Shown piece by piece: positions 6,555 through 15,218 of a stretch of DNA of 41,612 nucleotides. The notes beneath the pieces are model-generated. The model made no database searches. It had not been told where the DNA came from and saw nothing but the letters and a program-made list of their open reading frames with translations. This DNA is from a virus. Position 1 is the first letter of the stretch, and each line of letters begins with the position of its first letter. Made by a program: the position numbers and the translations under genes. The DNA is taken from IMG/VR virus record IMGVR_UViG_3300021057_000019, positions 1 to 41,612 of that record; one strand, given 5' to 3'.

Positions 6555-6832
6555 CTGAAAATCCCGCACAACTCAGCGAGCACAATATGCTCCTCTCCCG
6601 TGAGTATAATGAGGCTTCAAAGGAGCTGGGTAGGTTGAAGCAACAGCGTGCCGTGAAGTGGCTTGAATTGCGGAAGGACTGCAAGACAGACAAGGAGGCG
6701 GATAACGTATGGGCCGCAACACCTGAAGGACAGAGAGAGATAGAGCTAACATATCTGTGCAAGGGGCTTGAGAAGGAGATGAGCAACACGAAGGCGCACT
6801 TGCGCGTACTCGATGTCTTCGGCCATCTCTAA
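6551..6832 (+). CDS. Coiled-coil small phage protein
   Basis: 93 residues. Almost entirely helical and charged, with heptad-like patterns (SREYNEASKELGRLKQQRAV, KGLEKEMSNTKAHLRVLDVF), and the middle stretch KDCKTDKEADNVWAATPEG is typical of a small phage protein family of unknown role. Last gene of the rightward early operon. Confidence 0.7.
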   Translation: MTENPAQLSEHNMLLSREYNEASKELGRLKQQRAVKWLELRKDCKTDKEADNVWAATPEGQREIELTYLCKGLEKEMSNTKAHLRVLDVFGHL

Positions 6833-6850
6833 GGTATACTTAGGTTAGCA

Positions 6851-6878
6851 CCCACAGTACCCGTGGTTCACCTTTTTT
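6851..6878 (+). terminator. Possible terminator at end of early operon
   Basis: CCAC (6852-6855) can pair with GTGG (6863-6866), with flanking GGT/ACC, before six T at 6873-6878. The hairpin is weak, but the position fits. Confidence 0.4.
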
Positions 6879-6933
6879 ACGGCGCAGAACAAACCCTCTC
6901 CGCCTCTCCTGAGCCAACGCCTGTAGGTGTAGA

Positions 6934-6958
6934 ACCCCCGCTCCAACGGCGGGGGTTT
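6934..6958 (+). terminator. Strong terminator hairpin
   Basis: ACCCCCGC (6934-6941) pairs with GCGGGGGT (6949-6956), followed by TTTGCTTT. This would stop early-operon read-through before the lone gene at 7012. Confidence 0.75.
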
Positions 6959-6999
6959 GCTTTATCCCCAGTCGTCGTCCTGGCTGAGCTTGCCCGTGG

Positions 7000-7005
7000 T
7001 AAAAT
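7000..7005 (+). promoter_or_regulatory. Candidate -10 box, possible leaderless gene
   Basis: TAAAAT lies 6 bases before the GTG start at 7012. At this distance the transcript would begin at or just before the GTG. No good -35 box is seen. Confidence 0.35.
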
Positions 7006-7011
7006 TACAGG

Positions 7012-7263
7012 GTGAACCCGATTGAACAAAGTTTTCATCGGCAGATGCGGGAGAACCCATCACACTCCAGCTACATCAACTTCGTGCGTGCGATTAGAGG
7101 ACGAGCCTACGAAAGAGGGCTCGTTTTTCGTTCGTTTCGTAAGCTGGTGAGCAAGGAGGACTATGCGGGCGTTTCGGTAGACGAACTGTCAAAAAACTGG
7201 CCTACCACCCGCCAAAAAACCCTTATTTTAAGCCACATAAAAAACCGCCCTCTCGTTATTTGA
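7012..7263 (+). CDS. Conserved small phage protein, unknown
   Basis: 83 residues with a GTG start. The pattern H-x-R-x-x-R-E-NP, YINFVRAIRGRAYERG and FRKLVSKEDY matches a small family I recall from Patescibacteria genomes and phages. Its function is not known. It is transcribed alone, between the early operon terminator and the converging late operon, and its last codons lie inside the late terminator hairpin. Confidence 0.65.
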   Translation: MNPIEQSFHRQMRENPSHSSYINFVRAIRGRAYERGLVFRSFRKLVSKEDYAGVSVDELSKNWPTTRQKTLILSHIKNRPLVI

Positions 7264-7270
7264 GGGGGCG
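7246..7270 (-). terminator. Terminator of the leftward late operon, overlapping a convergent gene
   Basis: Read leftward, CGCCCCCTC (7270-7262) pairs with GAGAGGGCG (7254-7246) with one mismatch, followed by G and TTTTTT. The stem includes the stop codon of the rightward gene at 7012-7263, so the same hairpin closes both transcription units. Confidence 0.8.
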
Positions 7271-7292
7271 ATTTCCAAAAACGATAACGGCT

Positions 7293-7520
7293 CTAGAGAC
7301 GGCCCATAAAGCGCCCGTCTGCCGTAGTCAGCAGGTTCTTCGAGAGATAGACCGCTCCCGCAGAAAAGGCGACCTTGAGAACTTCACCCCACTGGAAGGC
7401 GGCGTAGTCGAAACCTGGCGCGTTGAGCTGCTGGGCCAAAGCCGCAAGCACAGCTCCACCGACAGCGACAATCGCGCCATTGATGAAGTCGCGGCGGTTC
7501 AGATGAAAGAATGCACTCAT
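7293..7520 (-). CDS. Holin-like small membrane protein
   Basis: 75 residues from ATG 7520 (MSAFFHLNRRDFINGAIVAV). One strong helix (residues 13-31, NGAIVAVGGAVLAALAQQL), a linker with LNAPGFDYAAFQW, then a second amphipathic helix ending KNLLTTADGRFMGRL. This pattern recurs in small phage proteins next to lysis enzymes, and the KNLLT ending is typical. Holin function is inferred from size, topology and place at the end of the lysis cassette. Confidence 0.65.
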   Translation of the reverse strand: MSAFFHLNRRDFINGAIVAVGGAVLAALAQQLNAPGFDYAAFQWGEVLKVAFSAGAVYLSKNLLTTADGRFMGRL

Positions 7521-7677
7521 AGATAATTTGCTAGTTTGTAATGCCCCCGCGAGAGGCCCATACAAGGAATGTTATGTGCTGACCTTGTCGGGCCTCCGTG
7601 CCTCCGTTCCCCTATTTGCGGAGAGAGCAAGACGACCTCTTACTCAAACGCCAGAGGATGCGGAGTGCGGGGCAGAT

Positions 7678-8052
7678 TTAGGAGAGCTGGGCATATATTT
7701 GTTCGGTTAGGTGGCCAATCTGGTACGCGAAGGCTTCCCCACTTTTCTCAAAGTCATGTTGGATGCCGATGCGGGAGAACAGAAACTCAACGGCGTGGAA
7801 AATCTCGTGTGCGAGACTTCCTCGGAAAGCGGCTTTGTTTTTCTGCGGGCGAACGCGAATTACAGTCTGTCCCCCGTCGAGCATAACGGTTCGGCCATCA
7901 CCGCGCAGTTTGAGAATTTCCTTGTCCTCTTGTGTCAGCTTGACGCCTCGGCGGTGGAGCTCCTTATGGAGAGTTTCGTCAGTGGTACCGATACACACCA
8001 TTACGTCAAACTTGTACGTCCCATGCGGGACTATGAACATGGTCTTTTTCAT
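7678..8052 (-). CDS. Putative phage metallopeptidase (HExxH)
   Basis: 124 residues. LAHEIFHAVEFLF holds a HExxH zinc-peptidase motif at about residues 82-86, and the downstream helix SGEAFAYQIGHLTEQIY supplies a likely third ligand (Glu) as in small minimal metallopeptidases. The N-terminal half is strand-rich. It lies between the cysteine peptidase and the holin-like gene, so a role in lysis or virion entry is likely. The start ATG overlaps the stop of the upstream gene (ATGA). Confidence 0.75.
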   Translation of the reverse strand: MKKTMFIVPHGTYKFDVMVCIGTTDETLHKELHRRGVKLTQEDKEILKLRGDGRTVMLDGGQTVIRVRPQKNKAAFRGSLAHEIFHAVEFLFSRIGIQHDFEKSGEAFAYQIGHLTEQIYAQLS

Positions 8053-9278
8053 ACGGGCGCGTAGAGGAAGGTGGACAAGCCTTGTTTCATTTCAAACGAG
8101 AGTTTCCACGCATTGACTGAGTAGTTGTCTTCAAACTTGCCATTGAAGCTGTTGTTGCTGGCGATGCGGGTGTCTGAGAGACAGATACCGGCATGACCAA
8201 TCTTCTTCCCTTGAGTAGGGGATACAACAACAACACCCGCCTTGTATTCGGTGGTCGGGGTGAAGCGATTATCGTTGTCCAACTGCGCCTTGAGTTTGAT
8301 AGTCGAGAGCTGCTTGGGGAAGTTGCCGAAGGTCTGGTTGAGGAGGAATGAAACGGTCTCAGCGCACGCGAGTTCTGAGGGCGCTTCATTCAACGGTGAA
8401 GCGTCTTTGCCCAAATATGACTTGGCTGCTTCGAGCAGCTTGTCTTGGGCGGCCGGCGCACGGGGAACGGTGTGGTCTTGAACCGCGATAGCGGGCTTCT
8501 CTTCTCCGTACACAAAGTGGCGGATGAATTTGAGGAAGAGCGCGAATAGACCTTCGTTCTTCACCTGTCGAGAGATGGCGTAGCGGTACGCAAACTCAAA
8601 GTCAGCTTCGGCCTTGCGAACCTTTTTGAGATAGGGAGGATAGTGGTCGAGGAGTTTCCAGTGGTCTTTATCAAATTCCCCAATGAGCGTGGCCCAGTGC
8701 AAATCGCGCTGGCCTTTGGGCTTTGAATACGTCCCGTCCGCATTTCTAAAAAGGTTGTTTGAGACACCAAGGGGAGAATGCTTCAGCGCCTCTTTGAGAA
8801 CGGCAGGGTGCGTGTTCACTACCTCATAGTGCAAAACATACTCAGCCACCCATGAAGCGGCGAGTATCTTTATCCTCTGAGGCAGTTCGGCCATGAACTC
8901 CGCAAAGGTTTTGATGTCCGAAGTGAAGGGCCACTCCATCTCAGGAACCAAACCTTGCTTGCGGATGGTATCTGCGACCTTCTTAGGTGAGTTGCCTTGC
9001 TCGGTTGTCCCAGACATCTTCGATAAAGCACGGTCGGAGTAGTTCACGTCCAAACCGAATACTCGCTTGATGAGGGTTTCGATGGCGTTCGTCGTTCCGA
9101 ATGAGACGCACGACATGCTGTCCAACGTGTCGTTGAACTGCGCCTCGTGGGTTGGGACGTACTTCTCCCAATCTCCGTCAGGCTGAAGACCCGTAGAACC
9201 GATTAGCGGAGAGACGGGAGAGATGCCGAAGACGTAATCTTCTTCTCTGAGAGGTTCTAGGATGAGGCCACGGTTCAT
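8049..9278 (-). CDS. Double cysteine peptidase (papain-like plus NlpC/P60-like), probable lysis or tail enzyme
   Basis: 409 residues with two different cysteine-hydrolase domains. Residues 1-240 look like a papain-type peptidase: Cys57 in SMSCVSFGTTNAIE and His194 in DLHWATLIGE, followed by HWKLLDHYPPY where papain would have an Asn. Residues 275-409 look like NlpC/P60: Cys305 in SELACAETVSFLL, His362 in GHAGICLS and Asn375/376 in ASNNSF. The second domain would cut peptidoglycan peptides; the first may cut proteins at the cell surface. No signal peptide is seen, so release by the holin-like protein or delivery on the virion is needed. Both assignments rest on motifs alone. Confidence 0.8.
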   Translation of the reverse strand: MNRGLILEPLREEDYVFGISPVSPLIGSTGLQPDGDWEKYVPTHEAQFNDTLDSMSCVSFGTTNAIETLIKRVFGLDVNYSDRALSKMSGTTEQGNSPKKVADTIRKQGLVPEMEWPFTSDIKTFAEFMAELPQRIKILAASWVAEYVLHYEVVNTHPAVLKEALKHSPLGVSNNLFRNADGTYSKPKGQRDLHWATLIGEFDKDHWKLLDHYPPYLKKVRKAEADFEFAYRYAISRQVKNEGLFALFLKFIRHFVYGEEKPAIAVQDHTVPRAPAAQDKLLEAAKSYLGKDASPLNEAPSELACAETVSFLLNQTFGNFPKQLSTIKLKAQLDNDNRFTPTTEYKAGVVVVSPTQGKKIGHAGICLSDTRIASNNSFNGKFEDNYSVNAWKLSFEMKQGLSTFLYAPV

Positions 9279-9280
9279 AC

Positions 9281-10687
9281 TCAGTAAGTCCAGACAGTAA
9301 TAGCGAGCCCTCCTGTGGCTCCTCGCCCTCCGGTGCCACCTGCGCCTGAACCAGCCGTACCGCCTGCGGGGATGGTGTAGTAATAGGTCGAGGCAACAGG
9401 AGAAATCAGCTCGTAGACGTAGGCGCCAGAGCCGCCGCCGCCTGCACCTGAACCGCCACCGGAAGAACCACCACCTCCACCACCGCCTCCACCTGGGGCG
9501 TTGCCCGTACCGCCTGTGCCGCCGCCTGTGCCTCCTCCCTGTCCTCCACCGGCTCCTCGTGGGCCAGAACCGCCTGGGCCGCCTGCGCCGTTGCTCACTC
9601 CATGTTCAGCGGGTGAGCCGGTCGAGCCGCCTTCACCTGCGAGGTCTAGGTCTCCAGAGGTGGCAACCGTGCCACCGGCTCCACCGGCTGCGGCGTTGAG
9701 GTTTGAACCTGGGGCACCACCAGTGCCGCCGTTCGCGGCCATCAAAGGAGTGGTGCAGGCGGTGGTGTTGGTGCCAAAACACGCCTGACCGCCGTTTCCG
9801 CCGAAGTTGCCCGAACTAGCGGAGCTTCCGCTACCGCCGCCGCCGCCGCTGCCCCATATTTCAACTTCAATGTAAGCGGTATTAGAGGGACAGGTGAGAA
9901 CTGCCGCAGCGAAGGTGCAGTCTCTATCTTCAGGCCCAGTGAAAACGACTTGGACGTTGGAGCCGACCGTAGAGGTGGCAAATACATCTTGCTTGCGGGC
10001 GAGGAAGGACTTGTTTGCTGCGCCCGAAGTCGAAGTGGCGATGCCCCCTTGAACCGTGAGTGCGTGGGAGAAGGTCGAGGTAGCGTTGCCTTCGGTTCCT
10101 TGAACGACGAGGTTGCGTGTGGTCGTCGCTGTACCTGATACCGTCAGCCCTGTCTTGGCTCCTCCTGCGCCTATCGTGGTTGATGCAAGGGAAGTCAGCC
10201 CTCCATCGAAGGCGAGGAGAGTAGAAGTAGCGTTGGACGGGAAGAGGTAGCTGAAGGCGGCACAGGTAGAGCACGATATCTCTCCCGTGGAGGAGTTGTA
10301 TGAGAGCGGTGAGGTGGCGGAAAGGGAAGTGGAAGAGATTTTGTTGTTGAACAGCGACCAGTGGGCTGAAGAAAGGTAGCCGTCCGAGCCTGAGCCTGAT
10401 TGAGAGATTGAGAGAGCCGCTGTGCCAGTATTCCAATTCAGGGGAGCCGTGGCGGAAATCGAGCTCGTACCGAAGCTCGAACCACTAGAGGGCCATGCAC
10501 TCTTGCAGTCAGCCGAGAGACAGAGCGTGTCGGTGTATGTGTTGCGCCACGCCTTCGTTGAAGTGCCGAGGTCGTATGCGCTGTCCTCGATAGGAACAAG
10601 CGTAGCTTCCTGACGGAAATACGGTGCGGCGTATGCAACAGAAGCAAGGAAGAATATTGTCAAAACGGAAATGAGTAGGCGTTTCAT
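9281..10687 (-). CDS. Tail fibre or adhesin with glycine-rich C-terminus
   Basis: 468 residues. A signal-like hydrophobic N-terminus (residues 1-20, KRLLISVLTIFFLASVAYA), then a fibre-type repeat region with 'TKAWRNTYTDTLCLS', many ATST runs, and from about residue 275 a region over half Gly (GGGGGSG, GGTGGAPG, GGRGATGG), ending in ITVWTY. Glycine-rich domains of this type form polyglycine helices in phage adhesins. The signal-like start is unusual for a virion protein, so display on the host surface is an alternative. It lies one base from the collagen-like gene upstream. Confidence 0.75.
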   Translation of the reverse strand: MKRLLISVLTIFFLASVAYAAPYFRQEATLVPIEDSAYDLGTSTKAWRNTYTDTLCLSADCKSAWPSSGSSFGTSSISATAPLNWNTGTAALSISQSGSGSDGYLSSAHWSLFNNKISSTSLSATSPLSYNSSTGEISCSTCAAFSYLFPSNATSTLLAFDGGLTSLASTTIGAGGAKTGLTVSGTATTTRNLVVQGTEGNATSTFSHALTVQGGIATSTSGAANKSFLARKQDVFATSTVGSNVQVVFTGPEDRDCTFAAAVLTCPSNTAYIEVEIWGSGGGGGSGSSASSGNFGGNGGQACFGTNTTACTTPLMAANGGTGGAPGSNLNAAAGGAGGTVATSGDLDLAGEGGSTGSPAEHGVSNGAGGPGGSGPRGAGGGQGGGTGGGTGGTGNAPGGGGGGGGGSSGGGSGAGGGGSGAYVYELISPVASTYYYTIPAGGTAGSGAGGTGGRGATGGLAITVWTY

Positions 10688-11311
10688 CTAGCGTAGGTAT
10701 TGAACGATGAGCGTTGCTCCTGTGTTGGGTGCGGGAACGGCGGCGGTGAGCGTGATGCTTCGCGCTCCTTCCGTGTAATCAATTATAGGGCGTAAAACGA
10801 CGGGGAAGTCTGTGCCGAATACCCCAATGACGCCGAAGTGCGTGCCGAAGTTGAAGGTCTTGTTTGAGCCGTTGCACTGAGAAGAAACATCGGCGGTGAT
10901 GATGCGATACGCTTTCGCTGGTGTTTGAACTCTCGAAGCCTTGCGGTCAATCTCAGTGAGGCGGGGTTCAAGGTCTTTCTTCAGCTCTTCCATTACAAGA
11001 GGCACGACGGCTGTTGGGTCGGCGTCTTTGCCTGCGGGGCCAACTTCACCTTGAGGGCCAACTATGCTCTCGCCGTCTTTTCCATCAACGCCATCTCTGC
11101 CGTCCTTCCCATCGCGGCCGTCTTTGCCGTCAGCTCCTCGTTCTCCTTTAGGCCCTTGAGGGCCGACGACGGTCTGACCTGGCTCTCCCTGCGGCCCCTG
11201 TGGGCCGACAGGTACTTCGTGAATGAGGTCAAGGAGGAGGAGGTCGGCGTCATTGCCACCTTTTTCAGCGAGAGCTACTTCGTGGATTTGTTTTTTGGTG
11301 AGCTTCCTCAT
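10688..11311 (-). CDS. Collagen-like tail fibre protein
   Basis: 207 residues. Residues 33-97 consist of Gly-x-y triplets (GPQGPQGEPGQ, GADGKDGRDGKDGRDGVDG), followed by a short helical neck (VPLVMEELKKDLEPRLTEID) and a C-terminal strand-rich domain of about 75 residues. Such a triple helix with a trimerising head is typical of short phage fibres. It starts by ATGA overlap with the 809-residue protein upstream. Confidence 0.8.
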   Translation of the reverse strand: MRKLTKKQIHEVALAEKGGNDADLLLLDLIHEVPVGPQGPQGEPGQTVVGPQGPKGERGADGKDGRDGKDGRDGVDGKDGESIVGPQGEVGPAGKDADPTAVVPLVMEELKKDLEPRLTEIDRKASRVQTPAKAYRIITADVSSQCNGSNKTFNFGTHFGVIGVFGTDFPVVLRPIIDYTEGARSITLTAAVPAPNTGATLIVQYLR

Positions 11312-13737
11312 GGGTTGAATACATTTGCCCGTCCTGACGGCTGGCGTTCCTCATAGTGCTGAAGGCCGACACCGAAGAAGGCGGGAAGTGCAGCGGTGAA
11401 AAAGCCCTCGGCTCCTACATCGTCAATGACGCCAACGATGTCTTGGAGATAAAGCGGGATGGTTTTTTCAAGGACTTCGTTGGAGAGCGTGATTTCATCG
11501 CCAAAGAGCTTCTGTCCTTCGGCTAGTTCAAGGGCCAAACCAACGGTCGGGTTGAGTTTGCCTCGGAAGAACCGCTCGGCCACATCCAACCTGCTCTCAA
11601 AGGGAAACTTGGTCTTGTCGAGATTGTAGACGTTTCCCTTGGCAGACTTTCTCTGCGCTGAGGCAAGTTGAGAGATGACGCGCACCCACTGTTGAAAGCC
11701 TCCCCAAATATCCCAGCGAGTATTTCCAACGCGGAGCTTCCCAAAATCTGTTGAGCGCGGGTCAAGCTCAACTTGTGCACCTCCGCCTTTTGCAAGCGCA
11801 AGAAGCGTCGCACCCGTCCCAATGAACTGCGCCATCGTCTTGATGGCCTGTTTCCTCACGGGCGGAGTTTGCTTCGCGTACCAAACAGGATTGAGCATAT
11901 TGAACCGCGCAGCGATGAGGCGCGGGGAGAAGAAGATGTTGTTGAGACCCTGTGCCGAACGCTCGAACGTGCCAAGGTGCCCGCGCCCCGTGGCGTGGTT
12001 GATGAATGATGCAAGGGACTTGAGATTGTCAGAGCTGGCGATGCCTTGTTGCTCGAATTGTCGGGATAGCTGGTCGAACACATCCACGCGAAGTTTGTTG
12101 AGGTAGGAAACATACGCCCGTTGGCTCGCCTGCACCCACGGCAGTTTGTCTGCGAGGGTTGTCATAAAGGCTTCTTCGCGTGCCGAGAGACCGCCTGACA
12201 CTCTGGTTGGGTCGGAGATGTAGAGACCGCTATCCTTCATCATCTTGTAGCGAGGATTGTTCGGAACATCAGCAAGCCACGCCTCAAAGTTCTTTTGAGA
12301 GAACGTCTGGCGGGCCATCTCTTTGAACGCACGCGAGGCGGTGATGGGTTTGGTGGTCGTGAATAGGATACCCTGCCGCAGTACGGCCGACATATCGAGA
12401 GAAGTGATGAGCGTTCTGGGGAGGTTGAGAACGCTGGTTATGTTGTCTTTGAGCTTGTCGAGAAAGGGACGCTTCGTGAGTACGGTTTCTGCAAGTTCTC
12501 GCCCGAACACATCCTCAAGGAGCGCGAGCTGGCTGCGTTGCGGAAGTTTGCCGTCGAAGAGTTTTTGGAGGCCGTTAGATGCAGTAATCTTTTCGTAGAT
12601 GTCGAGGTGGGGGTGGGCTTGGACTTGGTTGAAGAGGTCGTCTACATCCGCCTGAGTTATTGCGTCAGGCGTAGCGTCAAAAGGGGCTTCGCGTTTTGGC
12701 ATACCTCCCTCTTTGGGGATGGAGGGGGAGGAGAGTTTTACAGGCGTTTCCTCATTGAGCGACCAGTAAGCGTCTTTGGATTTTCCAGCGAATACTTTTT
12801 CAGGCGGGACTTCGACGCGCATAACAATTGGCTTTGAGCCTTCACCCGCGTTTGCAAATTGCCTCGCTGTTTTTTCGTCGGTGGTGAAGTAGGAACCAAC
12901 GCGCCAATTATCGCCCTCTTTCGGAGCGCGGGCCGCGTCTGTGCCGTGATAGAGAACTACATTACCTTCAGGGGTAATCTCTGCGCCCTGCTCACGCGCC
13001 CTAGTGAGCGCGTCTTCTCTCATACCTTGCTGTTGGGGGGAAAGTTTACGCCCCTCAAAAGGGCCGGACGTACCTGCTCTCTGTGCAGACACGCCCTCCT
13101 TTCCTGTAGGAGCGTTGCCAATAGAGGTATTTTCTACCTTTGATGGTTTTGATGCAGTAGTAGGCCATGCCCCGTTATCGCTTTTTGGAGCGCTGGCGTC
13201 TAAGGAGCGGGTGTTCTCTGGGGTATCACGCTGTATCTTCAGAGGCTCAAACGCCTTCTTGTCGGGGGCTAGCTCGCCTTTCAGTTTGCCGAGTGCTTGG
13301 AAGTAGCCTCGTTGTCCAGCTCCCGTCTCAAAGACGTTGGCAACGGCTCCTGCGCGTTGCGAGCGTTCGACTGAATACGCCTCCTGAAGTTTGGCACGGG
13401 GTTTCTCGGCGTTCTTAATGGCCGTGGTGAGCTTCTGGACAGGAGTGAGGGGTTTGGTGGGCTGGCCCGTGAAGCCGAGCGTGAGCGCTTCAACGGCGGT
13501 GGGGACAGAGATAGGCTGGCCTGACGGGAGTGTGCCTAATGGCGTGCGTTGGGAGAGCTGTTCGCTAAAGGAGCTGGCCAACGGCGAGAGGCTGCGTTGC
13601 TGGACGCTTTGAACAACTGCCTGGGCTCGCTTAAACGGCCCTTCGAGGGCTTGCGCTAAAAGATTGGGCTTCTCCTCCACGGTTGCAGGGGTGGAGCCTG
13701 CCATCTTGAATGCTTTGGTTTCAAACGGATTTGCCAT
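11308..13737 (-). CDS. Large internal or ejected virion protein with ADP-ribosyltransferase-like domain
   Basis: 809 residues. Residues 1-250 are low-complexity and polar. Residues 258-335 carry an ADP-ribosyltransferase-like pattern: VLYHGTDA (His264), GSYFTTDEKTARQFA (Tyr283), a strand IVMRVEVPPEKVF and SLNEETPVKL with Glu329/330 as possible catalytic residues. The remaining part is helical and ends with a conserved-looking domain (ATGRGHLGTFERSAQGLNN, then GNTRWDIWGGFQQW) like that of large phage polyvalent or ejection proteins. I infer delivery into the cell with the DNA. The ART activity is not certain; the key residues are only matched by eye. Confidence 0.7.
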   Translation of the reverse strand: MANPFETKAFKMAGSTPATVEEKPNLLAQALEGPFKRAQAVVQSVQQRSLSPLASSFSEQLSQRTPLGTLPSGQPISVPTAVEALTLGFTGQPTKPLTPVQKLTTAIKNAEKPRAKLQEAYSVERSQRAGAVANVFETGAGQRGYFQALGKLKGELAPDKKAFEPLKIQRDTPENTRSLDASAPKSDNGAWPTTASKPSKVENTSIGNAPTGKEGVSAQRAGTSGPFEGRKLSPQQQGMREDALTRAREQGAEITPEGNVVLYHGTDAARAPKEGDNWRVGSYFTTDEKTARQFANAGEGSKPIVMRVEVPPEKVFAGKSKDAYWSLNEETPVKLSSPSIPKEGGMPKREAPFDATPDAITQADVDDLFNQVQAHPHLDIYEKITASNGLQKLFDGKLPQRSQLALLEDVFGRELAETVLTKRPFLDKLKDNITSVLNLPRTLITSLDMSAVLRQGILFTTTKPITASRAFKEMARQTFSQKNFEAWLADVPNNPRYKMMKDSGLYISDPTRVSGGLSAREEAFMTTLADKLPWVQASQRAYVSYLNKLRVDVFDQLSRQFEQQGIASSDNLKSLASFINHATGRGHLGTFERSAQGLNNIFFSPRLIAARFNMLNPVWYAKQTPPVRKQAIKTMAQFIGTGATLLALAKGGGAQVELDPRSTDFGKLRVGNTRWDIWGGFQQWVRVISQLASAQRKSAKGNVYNLDKTKFPFESRLDVAERFFRGKLNPTVGLALELAEGQKLFGDEITLSNEVLEKTIPLYLQDIVGVIDDVGAEGFFTAALPAFFGVGLQHYEERQPSGRANVFNP

Positions 13738-15194
13738 TACTTAGGTGCGGTGACGGACGGGCCATTGCCTCCAAAGAAATTGACGATGCTCTCCCATGAG
13801 CTTTCAAAAAACCCCTTCTCTTTCTCGGCGGGTGTGATGGCTTCGAGCTTTTCAATGAGGTGGTCTTTGACGGCCTGCGGAATGAGTGCGGAGCTGATGG
13901 CTTCTGCCACTTCCTCCTTACTCTTGTTGCCTGAGGCAACGGCGTCAAACTCAGCGTTGATTGCTTCGAGCTCGTTTTCGGTGGAGTTGACGTAGTAGTT
14001 CTGCACGTCGGCAGAGAGGGCGTTGAAGTCTGCTATGGCCATGCCTGCTTTGGACGCACCGGAGTTTTTCTGCGTGGAGCTAAACGTGCTCCCGCCCCCG
14101 CCTGATGATGAAGCTCCGAGGTCTTTGATAGTTTCGCCTGTCTGAGAGTTGATGAGGAGCTTTCGCCCTCCCGCTTCGGTAAGCTGCGTGTCGGGAGTTT
14201 GCAAAACCAATCCAGCCTGTGCCGCTATCTGAGCCGCCTGAATGGGGTCTGTAGCGGTGCGGAGAAGCTCTAGCGTGCGAGCGTCTATGTTGGGGTTCTG
14301 GGAGATGAGGTCTACGGCGAGTTCTTGAGTAGCTTTGGCTTTGCTGCGGGCGACTTCAAGCTCGTTCGCCTTCGCCTCCTCAACAGCCTTCTGCCGCGCG
14401 GCTCTGTCCTTCTCCTCCTTGGTGTAGGCGGGAGAGCGCATGATGAGGTCGAGGTTGGCAATCTTGGCTCGCTGCTCTTCTTTGAGAGGGTCGAAGCGTT
14501 GAGCAACAGCTCTGTCTACCATACTGAGCGCGAAAGACACATTGCCGCGAGAGGCTTCCAACAGAGAATTAACACCGAGGGCTTCCACAGCGTTGATGCG
14601 CATCTGTTCGGCATGAAGTCGGTTGAACGGATGAAGACCGCCTGTAGTAATACCTTGTCCCGCGAGCCTAGGGTCGCGGTCGGGAGAGTAGGTAGAGAGA
14701 GCGAGCCCTTCGTTTTTGAGAGCGTTGAGGCGTGCTTCCAAATCCTTTTGCGTTTTTAATAGAGTAGGGATGCCCTGGGCCTGCTCCTGTTCGGCTCGAT
14801 ACGCGCTCTCTCCTACAAGGCTGTCGTTGATTTGCTGGAGCTTTTCAGAAAGAGCTTGCGCCTTGTTCTCTTGAGCGCCCATAGGTTCGGCGGGAGGAGG
14901 CCCAAGTCCGGCGACGGGATAGATGGGAGTTTGCTGCGGCTGAACAGGCGTGATGGAAGGAACGGGAGCAAGTGCGGAGGAGGAGATGGCGTTAAAGTTG
15001 TACGCGCCCTGACCGTCAGGTGAGAGACGGCCCGTTTCAGTTTCACCGCCGCCTAGATAGTTGGTGGTCGTGCCGTCAGGATTATCCGTATAGCCAAGGA
15101 CGCTGCTGTGCTGAGGAGAAAGAGCGGCCGCATTTTGAAATGCTTTGCGTTGTGCTGCGGTGAAGCTCGTTAGGTCTGCTGCGTAGTTAGCCAT
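13737..15194 (-). CDS. Presumed internal virion protein, coiled coil
   Basis: 485 residues. Pro-rich N-terminal stretch (PVPSITPVQPQQTPIYPVAG), long helical segments (residues 110-165 and 240-320, rich in Ala, Glu and Lys), a Gly/Ser linker near residue 375, and a helical end with FFESSWESIVNFFGGNG. Size, position and helical content suit an internal virion or ejection protein acting with the 809-residue protein, which starts at its stop codon (TAATG). No enzyme motif seen. Confidence 0.6.
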   Translation of the reverse strand: MANYAADLTSFTAAQRKAFQNAAALSPQHSSVLGYTDNPDGTTTNYLGGGETETGRLSPDGQGAYNFNAISSSALAPVPSITPVQPQQTPIYPVAGLGPPPAEPMGAQENKAQALSEKLQQINDSLVGESAYRAEQEQAQGIPTLLKTQKDLEARLNALKNEGLALSTYSPDRDPRLAGQGITTGGLHPFNRLHAEQMRINAVEALGVNSLLEASRGNVSFALSMVDRAVAQRFDPLKEEQRAKIANLDLIMRSPAYTKEEKDRAARQKAVEEAKANELEVARSKAKATQELAVDLISQNPNIDARTLELLRTATDPIQAAQIAAQAGLVLQTPDTQLTEAGGRKLLINSQTGETIKDLGASSSGGGGSTFSSTQKNSGASKAGMAIADFNALSADVQNYYVNSTENELEAINAEFDAVASGNKSKEEVAEAISSALIPQAVKDHLIEKLEAITPAEKEKGFFESSWESIVNFFGGNGPSVTAPK

Positions 15195-15218
15195 AGAGAT
15201 TAGTTTCAGTTTATCACG

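Noticed and set aside
9501-9788. Long Pro-rich rightward reading frame
   Set aside because: It is the opposite strand of the glycine-rich fibre gene; Gly codons read backwards give Pro.
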